Shown in pieces: positions 1 to 6,324 of a DNA stretch of 8,852 bases; positions within the stretch are counted from its first letter, which is position 1, and the number at the start of each line of letters is the position of its first letter. A program made the translations under genes and the position numbers. The notes under the pieces were generated by a model. The model saw only the letters and a program-made list of their open reading frames with translations, was not told where the DNA came from and did no database searches. Origin of the DNA: Nitriliruptoraceae bacterium (GTDB taxonomy: Bacteria > Actinomycetota > Nitriliruptoria > Nitriliruptorales > Nitriliruptoraceae); NCBI GenBank assembly GCA_007117945.1, contig SKTN01000298.1, positions 1 through 8,852 on the forward strand, given 5' to 3'.

Positions 1-2847
1 GCCATCATCGCGTGGGCCGCTGGACGGGGCAGCGAACCCGAGGACCTCGACGGGGTCGCCGCACGCCTGGTGGCCGCCGGCGCGCCGCGCGACGCCTTCA
101 ACGAAGGGGAGCCGGTCACCCTGCCCGACGGCTCCACGGCTCCGACGCTCCAGGCCGACGTGCACGACACCCTCGGGTGGTTGGTGGCCCTGGCCGACAC
201 CCTCGGCGACGAGGACCTCGGCCCGAGCGTGACCTGGCTCGGCATGGCCGCCGCGCTGGCGGTGCGTCTGGTGGGCCAGGGCCGCATGGTCCCGCAGCTG
301 CGCAAGGTGGGCGACGCGCCTGCCAACCGGTCCTACTTCGCGGTGCGGTGGGAGCCCACCCTGATCGATCACGAGGAGCTCACCGGCCTGGTCAAGGCCA
401 TGCCCGGCGCCATCGCCGCCTTCGAGGGCCGGCGCGACGCCCGCACGGTGACCCGCTCGGTGGTGGCGGCCTTCGTGGACGCCATCTGCCGGGACGCCGC
501 TGGCCGGGTGGAGGTCCCCGCGCCGCCGCCGCAGCCGCAGCGACCCGCGGAGATCGCCGAGGCGGCGCTGGGGCGCCTCGACGGCTCCACCTTCGAAGCC
601 CCCCACGCCCAGGGCACGGAGATCCGCCGCGGCCTCGAGTCGTGGGCGGAGGGCGTCACCGGTGCCTCCAAGCTGGAACTGATCGTCCAACTCGACCCTC
701 CTGACGAGGGCGACGCCTGGCTGCTGCGGACGCTCGTGCCCGGGGGTCGCCGCCGTGACGAGGCCGTGGAGGCCGCGATGTCACGGGCCAACCACGAGCG
801 CAAGGAACTGATCAAGCGGGAGCTGGAGCGCCTCGAGGGGCTCTACTCGCCCCTGGAACGGGGCAAGGACCGGCGCCGAGGCGAGGTGATCCTCAGCCAG
901 GACGAGGCGTGGGACCTGATGACCCAGACCGGCTCGGTGCTCACCAACGCCGGGTTCGAGGTGCGGGTCCCGCCCCTGTCGACCAAGAAGGCCAGCTCGC
1001 AGCTGAAGCTCACCTCCCTGGCCTCCAGTGAGCGGGCCGTCGGCGCCCAGCAGCTCAGCGACGTGCGCTGGTCGGCGGTCTTCGGTGACGAGGAGCTCAC
1101 CGCCGCCCAGATCCGCGAGCTGGCCTCCCAGTCGCGGCCCCTGGTGCGCTCCCAGGGTCGCTGGGTCGCCGTGGACCACGCCGACCTCGAGGCGGCCGCG
1201 GAGGCCCTCGAGGAGCGGGCGAACCGCACCCGGCTGTCGGGCGCGGACATGCTGCGCTACGCGCTCGGTCTCGACGGCACCGCGCTCGGTCGCCCCATCC
1301 AGCTCGAGGGCGAGGGCTGGGCCACCGACCTGCTCCACAGCGCCGCGACCATCCCGGAGCACCCGCCCACCTCGCCCGAGGGCTTCGAGGGCGAGCTGCG
1401 CAGCTACCAGGCCGACGCGCTGGCGTGGCTGCACTTCCTGGAGTCCGCCGGCCTCGGCGGCATCCTCGCCCTGGACATGGGCCTGGGCAAGACCCCGACG
1501 CTGCTGGCCTTCCTGCGCGACCGCCCAGAGGACGCCCGCCCGGCGCTGGTCATCGCCCCGCCCGCGGTGGTGGGCAACTGGGCCAGCGAGGCCGCCCGCT
1601 TCGTCCCCGACCTCGACGTCGTGGTCCACCACGGCACCAACCGCGCCGACGCCGAGCAGGTCGCGGCTGAGGCCGCGCGCGCCGATGTGGTGCTGACCAC
1701 CTACGGCACCGCGCTGCGCGACGTGGAGGCGCTGGCCAGCATCTCCTGGTCACGGATCGTGCTCGACGAGGCCCAGGTCATCAAGAACCCCGCCAGCGAG
1801 ACCGCGCAGCAGCTGCGCCGTCTCGAGGGGGGCACGCGGGTGGTGCTGACGGGCACCCCCATCGAGAACGGTCTCGGCGACCTGTGGGCCCTGCTCGACT
1901 TCTCCAACCCGGGCCTGCTCGGCGACCGTGCCACCTTCGTCAGCCAGATGCAGCAGATCACCTCGAAGGCCGACGGGGCGGAGTCGGCCCTGGCCACCCT
2001 CAACGGGGTGCTGGTGTTCCGCCGCACCAAGGCGGAGCCGGCCATCGCCGAGGAGCTGCCGGACCGCATCGACTCCCTCGACCACTGCCCGATGACCACC
2101 GAGCAGATCGGCCTGTACCAGGCGGTGCTCGACGAGCTGGTGGTCACCTCCTCCGACGAGGACACGAGCAAGCGCAAGGGTGCGGTGCTGGCCGCCATCA
2201 CGGCGCTGAAGCAGATCTGCAACCACCCGGCGGCCTACACCGGTGACGACGGCCCCCTGGAGGACCGTTCGGGCAAGCTCGCACGGCTCGAGGAGATCGT
2301 CGACAACGTCTTCGAGTCCCGCGAGCGGATGCTGATCTTCACCCACTTCGCGAGCTGGGGGGAGAAGCTCGCCCACCACCTGACCGACCGCACGGGCATC
2401 GACATCGAGTGCTACCACGGTGGCCTTGCCCGTGGCGCCCGCGACCGCATGATCGAGCGGTTCCAGGCCACCGAGGGGCCCGGTGCCCTGGTGCTCTCGC
2501 TCAAGGCCGGTGGGACGGGGCTCAACCTCACCGCCGCCAGCCACGTGGTGCTCTACGACCGGTGGTGGAACCCGGCGGTGGAGGACCAGGCCCGCGACCG
2601 TGCCTGGCGGATCGGCCAGACCCGCACCGTGGTCGCCCACCGTCTGGTGTGCCCGGGGACCGTCGACGAGCGGGTGGAGGAGGTGGTGTCGGGCAAGCGG
2701 CGCATCGCCGACATCGCCCTGCCGAAGTCCAGCTCCGTGGGCGACCTCGACGAGGCGCAGCTGCGCCGGGCGCTGGGGATCGACCCCGACGCCGTCCTCA
2801 CCGAGGACATCCCCGTGACCGCAGGCGCCCGAGGTGATGCCGCATGA
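1..2847 (+). CDS. SNF2-family helicase/ATPase with DUF3670 region (5' end outside window)
   Basis: A large SNF2-type double-stranded DNA translocase, read as 948 codons open from base 1 with no stop, so its true start lies upstream. Residue numbers count from base 1. The N-terminal part and a DUF3670-like region (about 270-425, including the W-x(5)-G-D-E-x-L-T and P-L-V-R...W-V patterns seen in bacterial SNF2 proteins) precede the ATPase core. Core motifs are all intact: LRSYQ at 466, Walker A DMGLGKT at 492-498 (K497), DEAQ box at 589-592, LTGTPIEN at 616-623, MLIFTHF at 777-783, SLKAGGTGLNL from 833, and the arginine-finger motif QxxxRxxRxGQ at 863-873. By family knowledge it hydrolyses ATP to move along or remodel protein-DNA complexes; the cellular role in bacteria is poorly defined. 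The SWIM zinc-finger gene often found beside such helicases is not visible downstream, though it could lie upstream. The stop overlaps the next gene as ATGA, implying coupled translation. Confidence 0.95.
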   Translation, partial: AIIAWAAGRGSEPEDLDGVAARLVAAGAPRDAFNEGEPVTLPDGSTAPTLQADVHDTLGWLVALADTLGDEDLGPSVTWLGMAAALAVRLVGQGRMVPQLRKVGDAPANRSYFAVRWEPTLIDHEELTGLVKAMPGAIAAFEGRRDARTVTRSVVAAFVDAICRDAAGRVEVPAPPPQPQRPAEIAEAALGRLDGSTFEAPHAQGTEIRRGLESWAEGVTGASKLELIVQLDPPDEGDAWLLRTLVPGGRRRDEAVEAAMSRANHERKELIKRELERLEGLYSPLERGKDRRRGEVILSQDEAWDLMTQTGSVLTNAGFEVRVPPLSTKKASSQLKLTSLASSERAVGAQQLSDVRWSAVFGDEELTAAQIRELASQSRPLVRSQGRWVAVDHADLEAAAEALEERANRTRLSGADMLRYALGLDGTALGRPIQLEGEGWATDLLHSAATIPEHPPTSPEGFEGELRSYQADALAWLHFLESAGLGGILALDMGLGKTPTLLAFLRDRPEDARPALVIAPPAVVGNWASEAARFVPDLDVVVHHGTNRADAEQVAAEAARADVVLTTYGTALRDVEALASISWSRIVLDEAQVIKNPASETAQQLRRLEGGTRVVLTGTPIENGLGDLWALLDFSNPGLLGDRATFVSQMQQITSKADGAESALATLNGVLVFRRTKAEPAIAEELPDRIDSLDHCPMTTEQIGLYQAVLDELVVTSSDEDTSKRKGAVLAAITALKQICNHPAAYTGDDGPLEDRSGKLARLEEIVDNVFESRERMLIFTHFASWGEKLAHHLTDRTGIDIECYHGGLARGARDRMIERFQATEGPGALVLSLKAGGTGLNLTAASHVVLYDRWWNPAVEDQARDRAWRIGQTRTVVAHRLVCPGTVDERVEEVVSGKRRIADIALPKSSSVGDLDEAQLRRALGIDPDAVLTEDIPVTAGARGDAA
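2831..2836 (+). promoter_or_regulatory. Shine-Dalgarno site for the 157-aa gene, inside the SNF2 gene end
   Basis: GAGGTG lies 7 bases before the ATG at 2844. It is embedded in the last codons of the helicase gene and supports this ATG rather than other nearby ATGs, together with the ATGA stop-start overlap. Confidence 0.6.
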
Positions 2848-3317
2848 GCCACACCCCCAAGGACCACCCCGGCGAGGACCGCTCCGGCGGCGGGCGGCAG
2901 CGGGCCCGGCGCAAGCGTGGCCGTGGCCGCGGCCCCAAGCGTGGGCCCGAGCAGCCGCGCCCGGAGTCCAACCAGGAGCCCCGCGGCGGGCAGCGACGGG
3001 ACAAGCGTGGCCGCAAGCGCGGCAACAAGCCCCCCAAGCGCGACCGCGCCCCGGAACGTGAGCAGGCCGCCGGCCGCAACGACCCCGCCGGTTTCTGGGG
3101 CGACGCCGAGCAGCTGCCCACCCTGCACCGCGACGTGCGTATCACCGACGACGCCGCCGCCGTCCCCCGCTCGCTGGGTGTGCCCCCGCTACCCGGGCAC
3201 GAGGCGGTCGCCGAGCACTACTTCACCGTGGTCTACGAGCGGGCCGTGGCCACCGCCGGGGCCCTGGCCGCCGCGGGTGGGCTGATCGACCTCAACGCGG
3301 TGGTCGATGACGACTGA
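2844..3317 (+). CDS. Basic low-complexity protein coupled to SNF2 helicase (157 aa, unknown function)
   Basis: I do not recognise a named family. The protein is bipartite. Residues 1-78 are rich in Arg, Lys, Gly and Pro: 27 of 78 are K/R against 10 D/E, with RGR cores at about 25-29 and an RGRKRG run at 55-60. This is likely a disordered nucleic-acid-binding tail resembling AT-hook or RGG-type basic segments. Residues 80-157 look folded, with FWGD at 84-87, a VPRSLGVPPLPG-like stretch at 107-118, then a predicted helix (H119 to L147, with HYF and VYERA) and an acidic end. The start overlaps the helicase stop (ATGA), so translation is probably coupled. The stop lies 11 bases inside the next gene. 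Inference: it could be a DNA- or RNA-binding accessory to the SNF2 ATPase. It could also be a stand-alone RNA-binding protein whose link to the helicase is only positional. Confidence 0.85.
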   Translation: MSHTPKDHPGEDRSGGGRQRARRKRGRGRGPKRGPEQPRPESNQEPRGGQRRDKRGRKRGNKPPKRDRAPEREQAAGRNDPAGFWGDAEQLPTLHRDVRITDDAAAVPRSLGVPPLPGHEAVAEHYFTVVYERAVATAGALAAAGGLIDLNAVVDDD

Positions 3318-3639
3318 CACCGAGCCACCCGGTGCGGCGCGGCGCGTGCCGGCTCCCGAGCTGCGCGAGACCGCCGACATCTGGTTCGACACCGGCCGCG
3401 ACCCCGTGGTGGTGTGGGACGCCGCGGGGGCCCGGTTCCGGCTCCAGGACCCCGTCGACCCGCAGCTGACCCTGCACCTGGTCACCTACCCGCAGGGCGC
3501 CGCCGATCCACGACGGGTCGCCACCGTGCTCGCCGAGGGACTCGCGGCCTGCGACTTCCCTCCCACGGGCGATAGCGCCAGCCCCGGCCACGTGGCGGCG
3601 GCGCTGCGCGCCGCCGGCCTGTCCCCGCCACCGACCTGA
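3307..3639 (+). CDS. Conserved-looking hypothetical protein, 110 aa, third gene of SNF2 unit
   Basis: Not recognised. A soluble protein without signal peptide or membrane segment. Residues about 20-65 alternate hydrophobic and polar residues in a way that suggests beta strands (IWFDTG, VVVWD, ARFRLQD, LTLHLVTY). A helix with VATVLAEGLAAC follows at about 71-82, then a proline/alanine-rich end that is likely unstructured. It begins with ATG inside the last codons of the preceding gene (11-base overlap) and has no strong Shine-Dalgarno, so it probably depends on translational coupling. This is good evidence that it is a real gene and shares regulation with the SNF2 helicase. It has coding-like codon usage with GC-rich third positions. 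It could be a small partner of the 157-aa protein; no function can be assigned. Confidence 0.8.
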   Translation: MTTDTEPPGAARRVPAPELRETADIWFDTGRDPVVVWDAAGARFRLQDPVDPQLTLHLVTYPQGAADPRRVATVLAEGLAACDFPPTGDSASPGHVAAALRAAGLSPPPT

Positions 3640-3641
3640 CG

Positions 3642-3685
3642 GCCGGCCGCGCCCGACCGGGTGGCCCCACGGGCGCACCGCCGGC
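3642..3685. terminator. Imperfect inverted repeat between convergent genes, possible bidirectional terminator
   Basis: Outer arms GCCGGC at 3642-3647 and 3680-3685 and inner arms GCGCCCG at 3649-3655 with CGGGCGC at 3670-3676 form a 6 + 7 bp stem. It has a small internal bulge (1 and 3 bases) and a 14-base loop. It fills almost all of the 46-bp gap between two converging genes and ends exactly at the SDR stop codon. There is no T-tract on either side, so it would be a non-canonical GC-rich terminator of the kind proposed in actinobacteria. In DNA this GC-rich some stem formation is expected by chance. Confidence 0.45.
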
Positions 3686-4465
3686 TCACTCCCGGGAGCC
3701 CGTGGCCCGCTCCATCCGGCCCGCCACCGCGCGGTACAGGGGGGTCGCCACGTGCCGGGTGACGACGAAGGCCCGGTACCAGCGGGGCACCGTGCGCTCC
3801 GCGACCCCGGAGTCGATCACGTCGTGCACCGCCCGGGCGACGTCCTCGGGACGACCCACGACGCCGGCCAGGGGGGTGCGCTTGATCTGGGACTGGGTGA
3901 ACCCCTCGGTCTCGATGAAGCCCGGGTTCAGCTCGCACACCGTGACCCCGCGGGAGGCCCAGGCGAAGCCGGTGGCTTCGCTGAAGCCCACGAGGCCGAA
4001 CTTGGAGGCGGCGTAGGCCGCCGGCCCCACACCGAGCTTGCCCGCTACGGAGCCGATGTTGACCACCCGGGCGGGGGCGCTGGCCTCCAGCAGCGCCGCG
4101 AAGGCGGCCATGCAGCGGATCGGGCCGAGCAGGTTCACGTCGATGGTGCGCACGGCGTCGTCGAGGTCGTCGCGGCCGGAGAAGCTGCCGCCGCCGACAC
4201 CGGCGTTGTTGACCAGCACGTGGCACGCCCCGTGGGTCTGCTCCACCCACGCCGCCAGCGCATCCACCTCCTCGGTGCGGGTGACGTCGGCGGTGTAGGG
4301 CACGATCCCGGGGTGTGCGGCGGCCAGTTCCTCCAGGCGTTCCGCCCGCCGGGCCACGGCGACCACGGTCATGCCCAACCGGGCCAGCCGCGCCGCGGTG
4401 GCGGCGCCGATGCCGCTGGACGCACCGGTGACCACAGCCACCTTGCCCTGGGTGTCGAAGCTCAC
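3686..4465 (-). CDS. Short-chain dehydrogenase/reductase (classical SDR), 259 aa
   Basis: A classical cytosolic SDR oxidoreductase with a Rossmann fold. Visible motifs: the glycine-rich TGASSGIG at 13-20, D60 of the adenine-binding DV pair, NNAG at 86-89, and the catalytic tetrad N111, S139, Y151 and K155 in YAASK. PGF-I-E-T follows at 181-186. Arg39-Arg40 at the end of the second strand suggest NADP(H) preference. Length is typical for the family. The substrate cannot be told; close homologues are simply called SDR family oxidoreductase. Start chosen as GTG at 4465 because it gives the standard short N-terminus before the first beta strand and has a strong Shine-Dalgarno just upstream. The reading frame stays open far upstream, but that extension is antisense to the MFS gene and has no SDR similarity. 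It lies 29 bases after the 64-aa gene and is probably cotranscribed with it. Confidence 0.95.
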   Translation of the reverse strand: MSFDTQGKVAVVTGASSGIGAATAARLARLGMTVVAVARRAERLEELAAAHPGIVPYTADVTRTEEVDALAAWVEQTHGACHVLVNNAGVGGGSFSGRDDLDDAVRTIDVNLLGPIRCMAAFAALLEASAPARVVNIGSVAGKLGVGPAAYAASKFGLVGFSEATGFAWASRGVTVCELNPGFIETEGFTQSQIKRTPLAGVVGRPEDVARAVHDVIDSGVAERTVPRWYRAFVVTRHVATPLYRAVAGRMERATGSRE

Positions 4466-4469
4466 GGTT

Positions 4470-4476
4470 CCTCCTC
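4470..4476 (-). promoter_or_regulatory. Shine-Dalgarno deciding the SDR GTG start
   Basis: On the minus strand GAGGAGG sits 4 bases before the GTG at 4465, between the 64-aa gene stop and the SDR start. It is one of the strongest ribosome sites in the window and supports a short SDR protein over the long open frame. Confidence 0.65.
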
Positions 4477-4494
4477 GGGGTGGGGGTCTGGCGG

Positions 4495-4689
4495 TCAGCC
4501 CTCGCTGGCGGCCAGCTCCCGCTGCAGGGCGGCGATGCGGGCCTCGAGGGCGGCACGTACCCCTGCACCGTGGTGCGGGGGCGCCTCGGTGAGGTAGCGC
4601 TGGGCCTCGGCGAGCTCGGCGCGGATCACGGCCGGGGAGCGGTCCGCTCCCCCCGCCGCCGACGGTTGCTGGTCGCGTCCGGATCCCAT
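4495..4689 (-). CDS. Small helical hypothetical protein, 64 aa, upstream of SDR
   Basis: Unrecognised small soluble protein. After a Gly/Ser/Ala/Pro-rich start (1-19), two amphipathic helical segments follow, about 21-35 (AVIRAELAEAQRYL) and 43-61 (VRAALEARIAALQREL), separated by a PPHH turn. The pattern fits a short helical hairpin or coiled coil. The ATG at 4689 has no Shine-Dalgarno. Instead a TANNNT -10 motif ends 7 bases before it, the spacing expected for a leaderless mRNA. The gene is followed after 29 bases by the SDR gene, suggesting a two-gene operon. It is short and in GC-rich DNA, so a spurious frame is possible, but the promoter fit and helix-like composition support it. Confidence 0.6.
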   Translation of the reverse strand: MGSGRDQQPSAAGGADRSPAVIRAELAEAQRYLTEAPPHHGAGVRAALEARIAALQRELAASEG

Positions 4690-4695
4690 GGGGCG

Positions 4696-4701
4696 ACGGT
4701 A
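4696..4701 (-). promoter_or_regulatory. Predicted -10 element (TACCGT) for the 64-aa/SDR operon, leaderless
   Basis: Minus-strand TACCGT matches the actinobacterial -10 pattern TANNNT. It is separated by 6 bases from the A of the ATG at 4689, which would place the transcription start on the start codon. No convincing -35 is visible. Confidence 0.45.
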
Positions 4702-4741
4702 GCCGTGGCGCGCGCCCCACGCGCCGCCCCGCGGTGCGCTG

Positions 4742-4765
4742 GCAGCGCTCGATAGCGTGCGCTGC
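4742..4765. promoter_or_regulatory. Inverted repeat bracketing the MFS -10 element, possible operator
   Basis: Arms GCAGCGC (4742-4748) and GCGCTGC (4759-4765) are perfect 7-bp inverted repeats separated by 10 bases that contain most of the -10 hexamer. A second, nested CGCT/AGCG dyad lies at 4746-4749 and 4754-4757. The repeat ends directly before the GTG at 4766. This position would let a dimeric repressor block the promoter; no regulator gene is present in the window. Confidence 0.35.
4753..4758 (+). promoter_or_regulatory. Predicted -10 element (TAGCGT) for the MFS gene, leaderless
   Basis: TAGCGT matches TANNNT and is followed by 7 bases and then GTG at 4766, the spacing of a leaderless actinobacterial transcript. 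It overlaps the alternative GTG at 4757, which argues that 4757 is not the real start. No clear -35 is seen. Confidence 0.5.
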
Positions 4766-6001
4766 GTGAGCCAGCCCGCGCCGTCCGACCGCCTCCTGAC
4801 CCGGCCCTTCCGGCTGGTGGTGGCCGCCACCCTGGCCTGCTTCCTGTCCTTCGGTGCCACCCTGCCCGTGGTCCCGCGGTTCGTGGTGGACGAACTCGGC
4901 CACGGCGCCGCGGCCGTCGGCGTGGTGTTCGCGGTCCACGCCCTGGCCGCCGTGGTGGTGCGTCCGGCGATCGGGCGGATCGGCGACCGGCTCGGTCGCC
5001 GTCCCCTCGTCCTGCTCGGCGCCGCGGTCACCGCAGCCGCGCTGGTGGGCCACCTCGCCGTCGAGGGCCTGGCCCTGCTGCTGGTCCTGCGTGCCCTGGC
5101 GGGGATCGGGCAGGCGGCCGTGGTCGTCGGCACGGCCACCCGGGCCCTGGACCTCGCACCACCCGCCCGTCACGGGGAGGCGTCGAGCTACGTCATGGTC
5201 GCCGTGCAGCTCGGCTTCGGCCTCGGCCCCCTGCTCGGTGAGCTGGCCCTGCGCACCGGGGGGTACGGGGCCGCCTGGCTGCTCGCCGCCGCGGGGTCCG
5301 CCCTCGTCCTGGTACTCGGATCCCGCATCCCCGCCGATGACGCGCCCGCGGGGGTGACCATCCGCACCCTGCTGCACCCCGCCGCGGTCGTCCCCGGCAT
5401 CGTGTTCGGGATCGGCTCCCTGGGTTTCATCGGCTTCCTGGCCTTCGCGCCGCTGTACGCCGACCAGCTCGGCCTGGTGGCGGTGGCACCGGTGTTCCTC
5501 CTGTGCTCGGGCACGATCGCCGCCATCCGGATCGCCGGCGCCCGCATCCCCGACCGCCTCGGTGCCGTGACCGCCGGCAGCCTGGCCCTGTGTCTGGTCG
5601 TCCTCGGGCTGCTCACCCTGGGGGCTGCAGGCGCACCGCTCGGGCTCTACCTCGGTGTCCTGGTCCTGGCCGCGGGCACCGCCATCTTCGCCCCCGCGAT
5701 GGCCCTGGCCGCCGTCCAGGGCGTCCCGGCCGGGGAGCGGGCGCAGGTGATGGCCACCTTCACCCTGTTCCTCGATCTGGCGTCGGCGGTCGGCCCCGCG
5801 GCCCTCGGGATCACCGCCGCACGGGCCGGTTTCGGCACCACCTTCCTGGTGGCCGCCGCTGCGGCAGGGCTGGCCATCGTGCTCCTGCGGCGCTGGCTGG
5901 CGCCACGCCTGGCGGCACGCGCCGCGGCCAGCGGGCATCCTGTGCCCCTGCCGCCACCGCTCACCGCGCGGTGGCGCCTACGACCCGGGAGGCCAGGCTG
6001 A
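4766..6001 (+). CDS. Major facilitator superfamily transporter, 411 aa
   Basis: An inner-membrane MFS_1 transporter with about 12 hydrophobic segments in two halves joined by a polar loop at about 186-205. Motif A, GRIGDRLGRRP at 70-80, follows the second helix, with D74 and R78-R79 in place. The first helix carries the FGATLPVVPRFV pattern at 29-40, common in drug- or sugar-efflux type permeases (DHA-like). By family this is a proton-linked exporter; the substrate cannot be predicted. Length is normal. GTG at 4766 is preferred over GTG at 4757 because of the leaderless -10 spacing; the difference is three residues. The basic, Pro-rich C-terminal tail is cytoplasmic. The stop shares one base with the next gene (TGATG), so DUF4031 is cotranscribed. 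A dyad over the promoter suggests repressor control. Confidence 0.93.
   Translation: MSQPAPSDRLLTRPFRLVVAATLACFLSFGATLPVVPRFVVDELGHGAAAVGVVFAVHALAAVVVRPAIGRIGDRLGRRPLVLLGAAVTAAALVGHLAVEGLALLLVLRALAGIGQAAVVVGTATRALDLAPPARHGEASSYVMVAVQLGFGLGPLLGELALRTGGYGAAWLLAAAGSALVLVLGSRIPADDAPAGVTIRTLLHPAAVVPGIVFGIGSLGFIGFLAFAPLYADQLGLVAVAPVFLLCSGTIAAIRIAGARIPDRLGAVTAGSLALCLVVLGLLTLGAAGAPLGLYLGVLVLAAGTAIFAPAMALAAVQGVPAGERAQVMATFTLFLDLASAVGPAALGITAARAGFGTTFLVAAAAAGLAIVLLRRWLAPRLAARAAASGHPVPLPPPLTARWRLRPGRPG
5987..5992 (+). promoter_or_regulatory. Shine-Dalgarno for the DUF4031 gene, inside the MFS end
   Basis: GGGAGG lies 8 bases before the ATG at 6001, inside the last MFS codons, and supports that start and an independent ribosome entry in addition to stop-start coupling. 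Confidence 0.65.
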
Positions 6002-6324
6002 TGGCGGTGCTCGTGGATCCGGCGATCTGGCCGCACCGCGGCCGCCGCTTCGCCCACCTGGTCAGCGACCGTTCCGAGGCGGAGCTGCACGCTTTCGCGG
6101 CCCGGCTGGGGATCGAGCGCCGCTGGTTCCAGGGTGACCACTACGACGTGCCAGCGGCCCTGCGCGAGCAGGCCATCGCTGCGGGTGCGCAGCCCGTGAG
6201 CAGTGTGGAGCTGGTCCGCCGCCTGCGGGCTGCGGGCCTCCGGCGCGGCTCACGTGTCGGCCGGCTGCCCGGGGAGCTCGGTGACGGCCTCGCCGGCCCC
6301 CTCGCCGACCCGCTCGGTGGATGA
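6001..6324 (+). CDS. DUF4031 domain protein, 107 aa, with 3' extension overlapping patatin gene
   Basis: A small soluble protein of the DUF4031 family, whose biochemical role is unknown. The hallmark pattern is visible: VLVDP-xx-W at 3-10, FAHLVSD at 17-23, ELHAFA at 28-33, RLGI at 35-38, DHYDVP at 46-51, AGAxPVSS-x-ELVRRLRAAGLR at 61-81. The family core is about 80-85 residues. Residues 83-107 are a Gly/Leu/Pro-rich extension read from DNA that on the other strand encodes the C-terminus of the patatin protein, so it may have arisen by loss of an earlier stop. The ATG overlaps the MFS stop by one base and has a good Shine-Dalgarno, indicating an operon. Conserved Asp and His residues could suggest a metal site, but that is speculation. 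A link to transport is positional only. Confidence 0.87.
   Translation: MAVLVDPAIWPHRGRRFAHLVSDRSEAELHAFAARLGIERRWFQGDHYDVPAALREQAIAAGAQPVSSVELVRRLRAAGLRRGSRVGRLPGELGDGLAGPLADPLGG

Noticed and set aside
12..704. Arg/Gly-rich open frame within the SNF2 gene
   Set aside because: A shadow of the helicase frame with extreme Arg/Gly/Pro composition and no domain.
781..2640. Long minus-strand open frames opposite the SNF2 gene
   Set aside because: Typical antisense frames of high-GC coding DNA, overlapping a gene with all helicase motifs intact.
2900..3060. Tandem repeat or CRISPR-like array in the basic-protein gene
   Set aside because: The repeated GCGTGGCCG-type units are short, irregular and explained by Arg/Gly/Lys codons; there are no spacers.
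1..3639. Phage-defence system such as DISARM or another SNF2-containing defence locus
   Set aside because: No methyltransferase, nuclease, phospholipase-D or DUF1998 gene accompanies the SNF2 protein, and the DUF3670-type helicase is a common chromosomal actinobacterial gene.
4466..5938. Long upstream extension of the SDR reading frame on the minus strand
   Set aside because: The frame is open by GC-rich composition only. It is antisense to the MFS gene and low-complexity, and a strong Shine-Dalgarno marks the SDR start at 4465.
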